This document shows positions 39,267 to 48,192 of a DNA stretch of 64,000 nucleotides, piece after piece. Below the pieces are notes generated by a model. The model saw nothing but the letters and a program-made list of their open reading frames with translations, ran no database searches and was not told where the DNA came from. How positions within the stretch are numbered: position 1 is the stretch's first letter; each line of letters opens with the position of its first letter. Source of the stretch: Bacteroidota bacterium (GTDB lineage: Bacteria > Bacteroidota > Bacteroidia > Cytophagales > Cyclobacteriaceae); NCBI GenBank assembly GCA_018266435.1, contig JAFEAL010000011.1, positions 1-64,000 of the forward strand, given 5' to 3'. Both the position numbers and the translations under genes were made by a program.

Positions 39267-39457
39267 GGTAAAACCCATTATTGCAGCAATGAAGGGAGCG
39301 TGATTATGCGAGTACCTCACGATTGAGGTATTCTTCACCGACTACTTCTCAGTCTTATACAGATCAACTAAATAAGTTTAGGCACATGAATCAAAGATAA
39401 GCCGTATCTAATTGCAGTATATGTAGCACTGAAAATGAAAAACCTATCTTTGAAGCC

Positions 39458-40387
39458 GTGTACATCCGTCCATTTTTTTTGTTCAATGCACATCTCGAAA
39501 CGATTTATCCCGCCTTGTTTCGCAGGGTAAATGCGCCTGTTTATCAGCGCGAACGGATAACGACTAAAGACCGTGATTTTCTTGATCTCGATTGGCTGAA
39601 AAGAGGTGTAGAAGATGTAGTAATCATTTCGCATGGGCTCGAAGGCAACTCGCACCGGGCTTATGTTACCGGCATGGCCAATGCATTTTTTAAACAAGGA
39701 ATGGATGTGCTCGCCTGGAATTACCGTGGCTGCAGCGGGGAGATGAACTACTCCCTCCGGTTTTACCACAGTGGAGCTACCGATGATTTGCAGGAAGTGA
39801 TTGGCCACTGCCTTCGGTTACACTACAAAAAAATATATTTGGTGGGATTTAGTTTGGGGGGTAACCTGACATTAAAATACTTAGGAGAACGAGAACCACC
39901 GCAAGAAATAAACAGATCGGTTGTTTTTTCTGTGCCTTTGGATTTATACACCAGCAGCATTAAACTGGCTAAGCCATCTAACTGGATTTACTCCCAACGC
40001 TTTTTGAAAAGCTTGAAAAAGAAAGTAATAGACAAAGCAAAATTAATGAAGGGCTTGGATGCGCAGGGTATTCATTTTATTAAAACATTGAAAGAGTTTG
40101 ATGACCGTTACACAGCACCTTTGCACGGCTTTAAAAATGCGATGGAGTATTACGAGCAATGCAGCGCCATCCGTCAGATCAAAAATATTTCCATACCTAC
40201 GTTAATAATCAATGCAAAGAACGATCCATTTCTGAGCAAAGAATGTTTCCCTGAAAAAAAAATTAATTCAACCATTAGGTTTGAATACCCCGACCAAGGC
40301 GGGCATGTAGGTTTCTCATCATTCAATAGAAATGGCTTATATTGGAGCGAAGAACAAGCACTAAATTTTATTTTGAATCAGGAATGA
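39458..40387 (+). CDS. YheT/EMB8-type alpha/beta hydrolase
   Basis: A 309-residue cytoplasmic alpha/beta-hydrolase. It begins with the family pattern PFFLFNAHLETIYPALFRR, has the oxyanion region SHGLEGNSHRAYV, the nucleophile elbow GFSLGGNL, and the late acid and His regions (NAKNDPF; GGHVGF). The start is GTG 39458; no in-frame ATG precedes the conserved N-terminal motif. Substrate unknown. It overlaps the downstream SRAP-fold gene by ATGA at 40384-40387. Confidence 0.88.
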   Translation: MYIRPFFLFNAHLETIYPALFRRVNAPVYQRERITTKDRDFLDLDWLKRGVEDVVIISHGLEGNSHRAYVTGMANAFFKQGMDVLAWNYRGCSGEMNYSLRFYHSGATDDLQEVIGHCLRLHYKKIYLVGFSLGGNLTLKYLGEREPPQEINRSVVFSVPLDLYTSSIKLAKPSNWIYSQRFLKSLKKKVIDKAKLMKGLDAQGIHFIKTLKEFDDRYTAPLHGFKNAMEYYEQCSAIRQIKNISIPTLIINAKNDPFLSKECFPEKKINSTIRFEYPDQGGHVGFSSFNRNGLYWSEEQALNFILNQE

Positions 40388-41082
40388 TTGAACGTTTTTC
40401 TATCGCTGCTCCGGCTGCGCAATTGGCTTCGCGCTTTGAGGTTGAAGAACCACAATCATTTCATGCGCGCTACAATGCAGCTCCCTCACAATTGCTTCCG
40501 GTTATTACTTCCAGTGGCTCCGGTGGCTTTTCTTTTTTTTACTGGGGGCAGCCGCCAGGATTGAGCAAAAATAAAACCCTGGCTGAAAAAATCATTAATG
40601 TTCGGGCAGAACTGATTGCAGAGAAGCCGGTACTCCTACGAAATTTAAAACTAAACAGATGTCTTGTTCCATCAGACGGGTTTTATTCGTGGAAGAAGGT
40701 GGGGAAAAAAACGCTGATCCCGTGGCGGTTTTCACTCGAAAGCAACGAAATATTCTCGATGCCTGCTTTTTGGGAAGAATATGAAGACACTGACGGGAAT
40801 ACGATTCATACGTTTGCCATTCTCACAACAATAGCCACGCAGCCGGTAGCTGCAGTAACTGATAGGATGCCGGTTATTTTTGAAAGGAAAGAAGAAAAAA
40901 TTTGGCTGTCTCAAAATTCTACAGAAGATGAGTTGAAGAGTTTGCTGCAAATCTCTCGCTCCATTACTTTAAACGGATACCCGGTATCGCCCCAACTTAA
41001 TAACCTCGCTATCGACCGTCCATCGTTGATCCTGCCAACTCCTGCGGCTGATCAATTTGGAAACCTTACCTTATTTGAGTGA
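40384..41082 (+). CDS. SRAP-fold (YedK/HMCES-like) protein lacking the catalytic residues
   Basis: A 232-residue SOS-response-associated peptidase-like (SRAP) protein. The fold is recognisable from YNAAPSQLLPVI, INVRAE (Asn72), RCLVPSDGFY and DRMPVIF. In active members Cys2 of MCGR attacks abasic DNA and a Glu and a His support it. Here the start is MIERF (Ile2), the Glu of DGFYEW is Ser102, and the His of HDRMPV is Thr159; only Asn72 remains. Crosslinking chemistry should therefore be absent. ATG 40384 overlaps the hydrolase stop; a longer reading from 40342 would duplicate that overlap. Confidence 0.85.
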   Translation: MIERFSIAAPAAQLASRFEVEEPQSFHARYNAAPSQLLPVITSSGSGGFSFFYWGQPPGLSKNKTLAEKIINVRAELIAEKPVLLRNLKLNRCLVPSDGFYSWKKVGKKTLIPWRFSLESNEIFSMPAFWEEYEDTDGNTIHTFAILTTIATQPVAAVTDRMPVIFERKEEKIWLSQNSTEDELKSLLQISRSITLNGYPVSPQLNNLAIDRPSLILPTPAADQFGNLTLFE

Positions 41083-41139
41083 TTGGGTAAGACAGAGGGA
41101 ATGAATCAATTCTCCGTAAATTTGAATAGCTACACAGCC

Positions 41140-42942
41140 ATGAAAAGTCTTTATATTTTGATAACCTGCTTGATCATTTCGCCCCAGATCATGGCTCAGC
41201 TATACACTAAAAAAAATTATTATGACCAAGAGAAAAAAAATATCAAAGAAATATACCAGGTGAAAGATACCGTACTGAATATATTACAAGGCAAGTATAT
41301 TTCGTATTACCTAAGCGGAAGCATAGAATCAAGAGGGCAATTTTCGAATAATGAAACAACCGGTGTTTGGGAGTTTTATTACGAAACGGGAAACTTGCGC
41401 ATGCGCGGCATACTCAGGCAAAACTCGAATTATGGCTTGTGGGAATACTTTTATGAAAACGGTCAAAAAAGTATGGAAGGAACAATCAACGACCGGAAGC
41501 GCGAAGGACTGTGGAAGATTTATTATGAAAGCGGAGAATTAAAAGAATTAGGCGATTATCAAAACGATAAACGGTCAGGAGCATGGACTACTTATTTTGA
41601 AGATGGTACCAAGCGTGGTGAAATTGAATACAGTGATGATCATGGCCGCTATACCGAGTATTACCACTCCGGAAGAAAAATGGCCGAAGGACCTAAGGCA
41701 GGCGCATGGAATGCCGGCCGGTGGATTACTTATGCAGAAGACGGTTCAGTGGAGAGCGAGGGGGATTATACCGCAGGCAAAAAAAGCGGAGAATGGAAAT
41801 ACTTTTACTCATCAGGCAAAGTATCTTCTCAGGGCAAATTTGTAAACAATGAACCTTCAGGCGAATGGGTTTATTTTTTTGAAGATGGAAAGGTTAGTTC
41901 AAAAGGTAATTTTGTAGAAGGCAAGCGAAATGGATACTGGAGTTCCAGGTACCGCGATGGATCGATGAAAAGTGAAATTACCTACAACAATGGTTCGGGT
42001 GATTATCGAGAATATTTTACAAGCGGAAAACTGAAAGTGAAGGGGCAGATCATAAACGGAAATAATCAGGGAAAATGGCAATACTTTTATGAAGACGGAA
42101 AACTGGAAGGAGAGTGTGATTTTGACAATGGCAAAGGTACATACCTGGGATACTACCCCAGTGGTAATCTCCAAACAAAAGGAAGGATAGAGGATAACTT
42201 ACGGGTGGGCACGTGGGAATTGTACGAGCAAAATGGAAAACTATCGGGATACTACAAGCCATTTTATGAAGACAATGAGCTGGTTAATTCACTCAACTCA
42301 TTGGCGCATCGTTTAAAAGCACCGGAAACAGTCAAAAAGACCTCGCATCATAAACGGTTTGATTATTTCTCCCCGCGATACCCCGAATACCATAGCGTAA
42401 TTTTGCAAGGCAACCCGGTATTCACTTTTGTCGGAAGCCTTCCATTGGGTATTGAATTTTATAACGAAGCCAGACTGGGTCATGAGTTTAGCTTTGAAGC
42501 TTTGCGTGATCCATTTTTTGTCAACGATTCAAAAATTTCAGTGGGAAAACTATTTAACCGGGGGTATGCTATTGCCCTTAAACAAAAGTTTTACAACCCC
42601 ATCAAGTTGGGCATGTGGTATTTCGCTCATGAAATTCGGTTTACCAATATTATTCACAATTGTAATATTGTGCCAATTCAGCCATCGGCTTTTCAAATTA
42701 CCGTCAGCGCACCAGAGCAACGAGTTGAGTACGGATTGATGCTTGGTATGAGACTGATGGAAAAACTCAATCGAAACGGGTTCACCATCGATTCATTTAT
42801 AGGGTACAGTTTGGGGTACAGAAATGTGTCGATTGACCCACAGTTTAAGTCAGAGTTCAGTTCAGTAAACACTAATGCTTTTTCTCAAACATTTAGATTT
42901 GGGCTTAATTTTGGGTATTCATTTTCTTTTGAAGGAAGATAA
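41140..42942 (+). CDS. MORN-repeat protein with C-terminal outer-membrane-like region
   Basis: A 600-residue exported protein (signal peptide ending MAQ). About residues 45-395 hold some 13 MORN_2-type repeats ('G.W.YYYE.G....G', as in SGAWTTYFEDGTKRGEI and GKWQYFYEDGKLEGECDF), and about 420-600 is a strand-rich region ending in SFSFEGR that resembles a small beta-barrel. ATG 41140 is chosen because it starts a clean signal peptide; an upstream frame start at 41083 adds residues without one. Similar MORN_2 proteins are annotated as YwqK-type antitoxins, but nothing here supports a toxin. Confidence 0.8.
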   Translation: MKSLYILITCLIISPQIMAQLYTKKNYYDQEKKNIKEIYQVKDTVLNILQGKYISYYLSGSIESRGQFSNNETTGVWEFYYETGNLRMRGILRQNSNYGLWEYFYENGQKSMEGTINDRKREGLWKIYYESGELKELGDYQNDKRSGAWTTYFEDGTKRGEIEYSDDHGRYTEYYHSGRKMAEGPKAGAWNAGRWITYAEDGSVESEGDYTAGKKSGEWKYFYSSGKVSSQGKFVNNEPSGEWVYFFEDGKVSSKGNFVEGKRNGYWSSRYRDGSMKSEITYNNGSGDYREYFTSGKLKVKGQIINGNNQGKWQYFYEDGKLEGECDFDNGKGTYLGYYPSGNLQTKGRIEDNLRVGTWELYEQNGKLSGYYKPFYEDNELVNSLNSLAHRLKAPETVKKTSHHKRFDYFSPRYPEYHSVILQGNPVFTFVGSLPLGIEFYNEARLGHEFSFEALRDPFFVNDSKISVGKLFNRGYAIALKQKFYNPIKLGMWYFAHEIRFTNIIHNCNIVPIQPSAFQITVSAPEQRVEYGLMLGMRLMEKLNRNGFTIDSFIGYSLGYRNVSIDPQFKSEFSSVNTNAFSQTFRFGLNFGYSFSFEGR

Positions 42943-43074
42943 ACTATTTTTCAATTGAAGTATTTTAAATCACTGTAATACAAATAATTATAAATCTTAT
43001 CATTAAGTAGTTTTTAACACTTGTCAATTAATGGCAAGGCAAATAATTTGCAGCCACACATCATCCACTTACCT

Positions 43075-43551
43075 ATGAAACAACCCGATGCAATTAACCT
43101 GGTAGCTGATTTTCATCGCACATTTAAGCATCCAATAGTAAATGACCCAGCCATACCATCCGAAGAGCGGTGCAATCTTCGCATCGCTTTACTTTCAGAA
43201 GAATTAAAGGAATTAGAGCAAGCAGTAGCAGAAAAAGACATAGTAGAGGTAGCCGATGCCCTGTGTGACATCCAATATGTACTCTCCGGTGCCATACTTG
43301 AGTTTGGACTTGCCGGTAAATTCAGCGAGTTATTCGAAGAAGTTCAACGCTCTAACATGAGCAAAGCCTGCCGTTCAGAACAGGAAGCGAAGGAGACTGT
43401 CGCCTTGTATTTGGCCAAAGATGGCACGGAGTGCTACTATCGTGAAATTGGCGGCCGATGGTTGGTGTATCGGAAGTCGGATAACAAGACAATAAAGTCT
43501 ATAAACTACTCGCCAGCCAACCTTGAAAAAATAATCGAGAATCATACGTAA
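43075..43551 (+). CDS. MazG/PRA-PH-type nucleotide pyrophosphohydrolase-like protein
   Basis: A 158-residue protein with the all-alpha NTP-pyrophosphohydrolase pattern: EELKELEQAV followed by VEVADALCDIQYV, the Glu/Asp set that binds Mg2+. Residues about 110-158 are a small extra region (ECYYREIGGRWLVYRKSDNK). I start it at ATG 43075; a TTG at 43021 would add 18 residues of no visible function. The natural nucleotide substrate is unknown. It is followed by a convergent pair of small minus-strand genes. Confidence 0.75.
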   Translation: MKQPDAINLVADFHRTFKHPIVNDPAIPSEERCNLRIALLSEELKELEQAVAEKDIVEVADALCDIQYVLSGAILEFGLAGKFSELFEEVQRSNMSKACRSEQEAKETVALYLAKDGTECYYREIGGRWLVYRKSDNKTIKSINYSPANLEKIIENHT

Positions 43552-43769
43552 AATTCAAATTGAAAAACCATCTCCTGCCCGCGTATTTGTAGTGGATTCA
43601 GGGCAATAATGCTGCTGTCATTGTATGCCCGTATAAAGTCACTTCGGCTAATCCTTAATTTACTCACCCCGGGCTTTACGCGGTGATATTGCATTCGCCC
43701 CGATTTATTGGCCGTAGCGCTGTACAGAAAATCGTACTTAATTGGAATGGGGGAGGGGATATACTTCAT
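43542..43769 (-). CDS. Small hypothetical protein, second gene of a two-gene unit
   Basis: A 75-residue protein (MKYIPSPIPIKY ... FEFYV) with no recognised domain and no signal peptide. Its ATG overlaps the stop of the upstream 82-residue gene (ATGA at 43769-43766), so the two are probably translated together. The C-terminus overlaps the MazG-like gene end by 10 bp on the opposite strand. Function unknown. Confidence 0.55.
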   Translation of the reverse strand: MKYIPSPIPIKYDFLYSATANKSGRMQYHRVKPGVSKLRISRSDFIRAYNDSSIIALNPLQIRGQEMVFQFEFYV

Positions 43770-44014
43770 GAATAGTGGTCAACAAAATGCTTGTACACCA
43801 TCTTCGTATGCGCTTGGTTGTATTGAGCGAGAAGCCAGTAGGCATGCGAAGGCACGTAATTAAAACGCATTTCGTACTCATTAATTTTTGCGCATAACTC
43901 CCTGACATAGAACAATATCTGATCTATGTTTCGACAATTACTTGGTTGCTCAAAATTCTGGCTGGTAAATTTTTGCAATTCAACCTCAATTTTTTTCTTT
44001 TCAAAAGTGCTCAT
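43766..44014 (-). CDS. Small hypothetical protein, first gene of a two-gene unit
   Basis: An 82-residue protein (MSTFEKKKIEVELQKF ... KHFVDHYS), mainly helical by appearance with no recognised domain. Its start codon is immediately next to a perfect 26-bp palindrome, and it overlaps the downstream gene by 4 bp. Arrangement and size resemble small self-regulated two-gene units; toxin-antitoxin is one possibility, unsupported by sequence similarity I can see. Confidence 0.55.
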   Translation of the reverse strand: MSTFEKKKIEVELQKFTSQNFEQPSNCRNIDQILFYVRELCAKINEYEMRFNYVPSHAYWLLAQYNQAHTKMVYKHFVDHYS

Positions 44015-44040
44015 ATCATTGTGTATTAATACACAATGAT
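44015..44040. promoter_or_regulatory. 26-bp perfect palindrome at the start of the small two-gene unit
   Basis: Two exactly complementary 13-base arms, beginning ATCATTGTGTATT, with no spacer. It abuts the ATG at 44014 of the minus-strand 82-residue gene. Position and symmetry suit an operator for a dimeric repressor, or a leader hairpin. The rest of 44041-44340 is AT-rich and holds no convincing gene. Confidence 0.7.
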
Positions 44041-44340
44041 AATAAGTTTATTTATAAATTTCAAAATAATTTTGTGAAATATTACATATTTATTTATAAA
44101 ACATTGCTTATAGCGAATTTTAAGTGGTTTTCCAGGTATCCTGCCGGTTGATTTTCTTTTGTGTTTCCAATTTTATTGTAGCTGAAGTTTTTGAATTACA
44201 TAACCGGGCTGGCAATTTTTTGGTATTAAATTATCTGATGAGTTCATTTCCTGGAAAAAGAAAAAAACAGAATAAATTGATTTCGTCAGGACTACAAGTG
44301 ACAGGCTATTATAATTATCTTAGCCAAAAAATTAAACACT

Positions 44341-45243
44341 ATGGAGCAAAAGGCTGTGCCTATCCCTTTTTTAATTGCATGGAATGAATATATGATTATC
44401 GGTACCATAGCAGCGGTAACTATGGCTATACTCATCTATCTGTTTTATAAGATGCGTGTCTCTACCATTAAAGAGCCAAAAGAAATCTATGATTACATTA
44501 ATAAAAATGAAATAAGGTGGTTTAAATGGGTATATGTATTCTTCGGTTTAGCGATTGCTTTTGCCGTGAACTTATATGGAATGGATAAGTTTACTACTCT
44601 GGGGATATGGTTTTTAGTACGAATATTTTTTTCCATCGCGGCTGCCACATTGGTTGCCTATGTTGCGGCTTTGATTTTGGAGTATTACTACCCTACCAAA
44701 TTAAGTTTTAAACTTAGAAAACTGCGTTATACCCCTCGCATCAATCCTAAAAACGGAAAGAAAATGAGGCTGCTCAGTGAAGACGAAGAAGATGTACACT
44801 TAAACGAAGGAATGCAGGCCGAGGAAAACATCTTCTCCATTGACTACGATGTTTGGGTCGATGAATCCACCAATGATGTGAAAATTGAAAAATACGATGG
44901 GCACCTGGTGGCCCTTCAATGCAATAACTGTGGTTTTTATACGATGAAGGTCTGGAAAGAAGAGATTATCGAAAAAAATGAAGACGGATCGCCCAAAGAA
45001 CTATTAAAACATTATCAATGCTCTTATTGCAAAAATGTGCGGGCTACTCAATTTAATATCTCGCGCAAAGAAGAAGACGACTACCGGTTGCAAAAACCTA
45101 AACTCCAGCGCAACACCCGTAATATTGAAATGGTAAAAGTGGATTTGGTCTCAACCTTGGGGGCCAAAAGATCGTTTGAATTCAAGTCGATTGAAGAACT
45201 CGAAAAGTTTCTTAAAGAGTTTGATTTCGATAAAGTAGCGTAG
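44341..45243 (+). CDS. Membrane protein with zinc-ribbon, function unknown
   Basis: A 300-residue protein with three membrane helices near the N-terminus (MIIGTIAAVTMAILIYLFY; WVYVFFGLAIAFAVNLYG; FFSIAAATLVAYVAALIL) and a soluble C-terminal part holding two CxxC pairs (CNNC and CSYC) that would bind one zinc ion, then a charged helix EELEKFLKEFDF. No family with known function is recognised. It may be co-transcribed with the protease that follows 41 bp on. Confidence 0.7.
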   Translation: MEQKAVPIPFLIAWNEYMIIGTIAAVTMAILIYLFYKMRVSTIKEPKEIYDYINKNEIRWFKWVYVFFGLAIAFAVNLYGMDKFTTLGIWFLVRIFFSIAAATLVAYVAALILEYYYPTKLSFKLRKLRYTPRINPKNGKKMRLLSEDEEDVHLNEGMQAEENIFSIDYDVWVDESTNDVKIEKYDGHLVALQCNNCGFYTMKVWKEEIIEKNEDGSPKELLKHYQCSYCKNVRATQFNISRKEEDDYRLQKPKLQRNTRNIEMVKVDLVSTLGAKRSFEFKSIEELEKFLKEFDFDKVA

Positions 45244-45284
45244 GCTACCTGATTTACGTTTATCTCAATAACCTTTTGAAAGCT

Positions 45285-47318
45285 ATGTGGCGTTTCTTGA
45301 TTATTACTTTTTTCATTACAACTCAATTACTAGCCCTGGGGCAACCCCAAGATACTACGGTTTTAAAACCAAAACCATTTTATGGACGAGAGGCTAAAGT
45401 GATCACTTATTTACTCGATCATTATCATTACCGAAAATTATCGCTGAATGACTCGTTATCAGAAGCGATACTTAAACAATACATTCGTGAGTTGGACAAT
45501 AACCGCAGCTATTTTTTAGCAGCAGATATAGCGTCATTTAATCAATACAAAGACATCATTGATGATCTGACACGCCAGGAAAATGTTTCCATCGCTTATG
45601 ACATCTACTCTGTGTTTATCAAACGCTACCGGGAGAGGATGGAGTATGTATTAACGAAATTAGTTTACCAGTCATTTGACTACACGGTAGATGAAACTTA
45701 CGAAGCCGACCGGGAAAATAAACCATGGGCAGCATCGGTTGATGAGTTAAATGAAATTTGGAGAAAGATGATCAAAAGTCAAGCGCTCAGTTTAAAACTT
45801 ACCGGCAAAAAGCCGGATGAGATTACTGATATTTTGAAAAAAAGATACGAGCGCTTTCAAAAATCATTTAACCAATTCAATTCAGAAGATGTGTTCAGCC
45901 TTTACATGAACAGTATTACTGAATCGTATGATCCGCACACCAATTATTTTTCACCCAAAGCTGCTGATCTGTTTAAACAAAGCATGAGTTTATCGCTTGA
46001 AGGTATTGGTGCACAGTTGACCACTGAAAATGATTATACAAAAGTAACCCGCATTTTGCCGGGTGGTGATGCCGATAAGTCGGGCAAACTGCACGCCAAT
46101 GATTACATCACAGGCGTAGCCCAGGGCAAAGACGGGGAAATGGTGGATGTAATTGGTTGGCGACTTGATGATGTGGTAAAACTGATTAAAGGCCCCAAAG
46201 GAACCTTTGTGCGGCTGACTGTTCTGCCTGCTGCAACCGGGATAGGAGGAACTTCAAAAGAGATTTTGCTAGTTCGCGATAAAATCAAATTGGAAGACCA
46301 AGCAGCCAAGAAAAGCTTGATACGCTATCACTCAAATGGCAAAGAAATAAAATTGGGTGTTATTAACCTGCCCAGTTTTTACATGGACTTTGATGAGTAC
46401 CAAAAAGGCAATCCCGATTACCGGAGCACCACACGCGATGTAAAAAAACTGATCAATGAGTTAAAAGCCGAAGGGATCAGTGGCCTGGTTATGGATTTGC
46501 GCAACAATGGTGGTGGCTCTTTAGCAGAGGCAATTGATTTAACAGGATTATTTATTAAGGATGGGCCCGTAGTGCAAGTCAAATCATCTAACAACCAGAT
46601 TCAGATGGGGGAAGATAATGACCAAAGTATTGCCTATACTGGGCCATTGGTGGTATTAACTAACCGTTTCAGTGCTTCGGCATCTGAAATTTTTGCCGGA
46701 GCCATTCAAGACTATCACCGGGGTGTAATCGTTGGCGAGTCAACGTACGGCAAGGGAACTGTTCAACGAATGCAAGACCTTAGCCAGATACTAAACGAAA
46801 AAAATACACCGGTAGGGGAACTAAAATATACATTTCAAAAATTTTACCGGGTCAGCGGAAGCAGTACACAACATAAAGGAGTTGAGCCAGACATCAAATT
46901 TCCCACTGCGCTTGACCCCGAACAGTATGGAGAAAGCTCCAGCCCCAGTGCAATGCCTTGGGATGAAATTAAGCAAGCAGTCTACCAACCCAGCACTGAC
47001 ATAACCAGTAGAATGATTAGTGACTTAAATAAATCGTATCGGGATCGTCTGAAGCATGATCTTAATCTAAAAAAATATGCGGTGGAAACAGAAGAACTGA
47101 GAAACAATATCCGTCAGAAGTCAGTATCATTAAATGAAGCCATCCGCAAAAAGCAAATGGAAGAATCGGAGAAAAAAAAGACACCCGAAACCCTCGACAC
47201 CAAAATAAGTGCTAATAAAGAAGGGCTGCCACAAGATGAACTTCAAAAAATGAAAGACGAATACCTTCGCGAAAGTCTGCTGATTCTAAGCGAACTGGCA
47301 GCCAAACGAATAGGTTAA
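45285..47318 (+). CDS. Prc/tail-specific S41 protease
   Basis: A 677-residue exported protease: signal peptide (ending LALGQ), N-terminal helical domain, PDZ domain (LEGIGAQLTTENDYTKVTRI ... GPKGTFVRLTV), peptidase S41 core and a DUF3340-like C-terminal domain. The Ser-Lys dyad is Ser465 in SASASE and Lys490 in YGKGTVQ, a spacing of 25 residues as in Escherichia coli Prc. It trims periplasmic or envelope proteins from the C-terminus. ATG 45285 is preferred to TTG 45276. Convergent with the TraB/GumN gene 11 bp away. Confidence 0.93.
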   Translation: MWRFLIITFFITTQLLALGQPQDTTVLKPKPFYGREAKVITYLLDHYHYRKLSLNDSLSEAILKQYIRELDNNRSYFLAADIASFNQYKDIIDDLTRQENVSIAYDIYSVFIKRYRERMEYVLTKLVYQSFDYTVDETYEADRENKPWAASVDELNEIWRKMIKSQALSLKLTGKKPDEITDILKKRYERFQKSFNQFNSEDVFSLYMNSITESYDPHTNYFSPKAADLFKQSMSLSLEGIGAQLTTENDYTKVTRILPGGDADKSGKLHANDYITGVAQGKDGEMVDVIGWRLDDVVKLIKGPKGTFVRLTVLPAATGIGGTSKEILLVRDKIKLEDQAAKKSLIRYHSNGKEIKLGVINLPSFYMDFDEYQKGNPDYRSTTRDVKKLINELKAEGISGLVMDLRNNGGGSLAEAIDLTGLFIKDGPVVQVKSSNNQIQMGEDNDQSIAYTGPLVVLTNRFSASASEIFAGAIQDYHRGVIVGESTYGKGTVQRMQDLSQILNEKNTPVGELKYTFQKFYRVSGSSTQHKGVEPDIKFPTALDPEQYGESSSPSAMPWDEIKQAVYQPSTDITSRMISDLNKSYRDRLKHDLNLKKYAVETEELRNNIRQKSVSLNEAIRKKQMEESEKKKTPETLDTKISANKEGLPQDELQKMKDEYLRESLLILSELAAKRIG

Positions 47319-47328
47319 GTTGCTGTGC

Positions 47329-48189
47329 TTATTTCAGTGGCAATGATTTAAGCGTATAGCCTTTTGCTTTCAGCAGATCCAATAGGCCGCGGTCCCCTTC
47401 CAAATGTGAAATACCCACACAAATGAAAGAAGGGTTCTCGTGAATCATTTTCTCAATTTTAGGCATCCATTCTTCATTGCGCTTGTAATAAAATTCTTCG
47501 ATGAAAATGGGGTTGTTCTGAGTAGGGTGTACGGAGTAATCAAAAATTTCATCCAATGTGCCAAAAGGAAACCGCGACATCAGGTTTTGGAAATCTTTTT
47601 TTTGCTCTTCAAAATTATCAATAGCATAAAGCAAAGAGCGTGTCTGATTTAACAGAGGGTATGAGTTCAGTGCTTGAGCTTCGCGTTCTACCGGTTCAAG
47701 ACTGAATGCTTTTACTTTGTATTTCAAAGCCGTTTTTAATAACTCAATATCATAAAATTTTACTTTACCACCCAGTGATAAACGCGTCATTGCAATGGAT
47801 AATGCTAGTGGTTTCATTTTGCCGTACTTGCTTTCAAATGCAGTCTTATTTATTTTAAATTCTTTTTGAAAGAAATCGACTACTTTTTTATATTCTTCTG
47901 GTTTTAAAACCGATGAGAGTGTTTCGCCTTTAGGAAAACGAAGTGCAGCGTTAAGTTCAAACTGGGCCTGATGATCCACCTGGTCTTCAATAGCAAATAT
48001 TTTTGATGCCTTGATCTTTTGATCAACTGTTGCTGGCACTTTAAAGTATTTTTCATGAGTAAACTTCAGCGACCCAAACAGATAGGATGGAGCCTTCAGG
48101 TCGGCACCGGATATTTCCCATAGCGGAGAATCTTGTGCTTGTACAAATGTTGACATCAATAAAGTCAGACAAAAAATAATTGCTTTCAT
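47329..48189 (-). CDS. TraB/GumN-family protein
   Basis: A 286-residue exported protein (signal peptide ending FVQAQ) with TraB/GumN marks: early LFGSLKFTH (family GTxH-type start) and late ICVGISHLEGDRGLLDLLKAKGY. Members are proposed membrane-associated metalloproteases (Tiki-like fold), but activity of bacterial ones is little known. The first motif has Lys in place of the usual small residue before His. It is 3 bp downstream of the thioredoxin-like gene, so is likely co-transcribed. Confidence 0.8.
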   Translation of the reverse strand: MKAIIFCLTLLMSTFVQAQDSPLWEISGADLKAPSYLFGSLKFTHEKYFKVPATVDQKIKASKIFAIEDQVDHQAQFELNAALRFPKGETLSSVLKPEEYKKVVDFFQKEFKINKTAFESKYGKMKPLALSIAMTRLSLGGKVKFYDIELLKTALKYKVKAFSLEPVEREAQALNSYPLLNQTRSLLYAIDNFEEQKKDFQNLMSRFPFGTLDEIFDYSVHPTQNNPIFIEEFYYKRNEEWMPKIEKMIHENPSFICVGISHLEGDRGLLDLLKAKGYTLKSLPLK

Positions 48190-48192
48190 AAG

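Noticed and set aside
39313..39330. TACCTC/GAGGTA hairpin after the TerC fusion gene
   Set aside because: Only six base pairs with no T-run; too weak to call a terminator.
44124..44387. 87-residue plus-strand open frame before the zinc-ribbon gene
   Set aside because: No motif, no good start context and it overlaps the 44341 gene in another frame.
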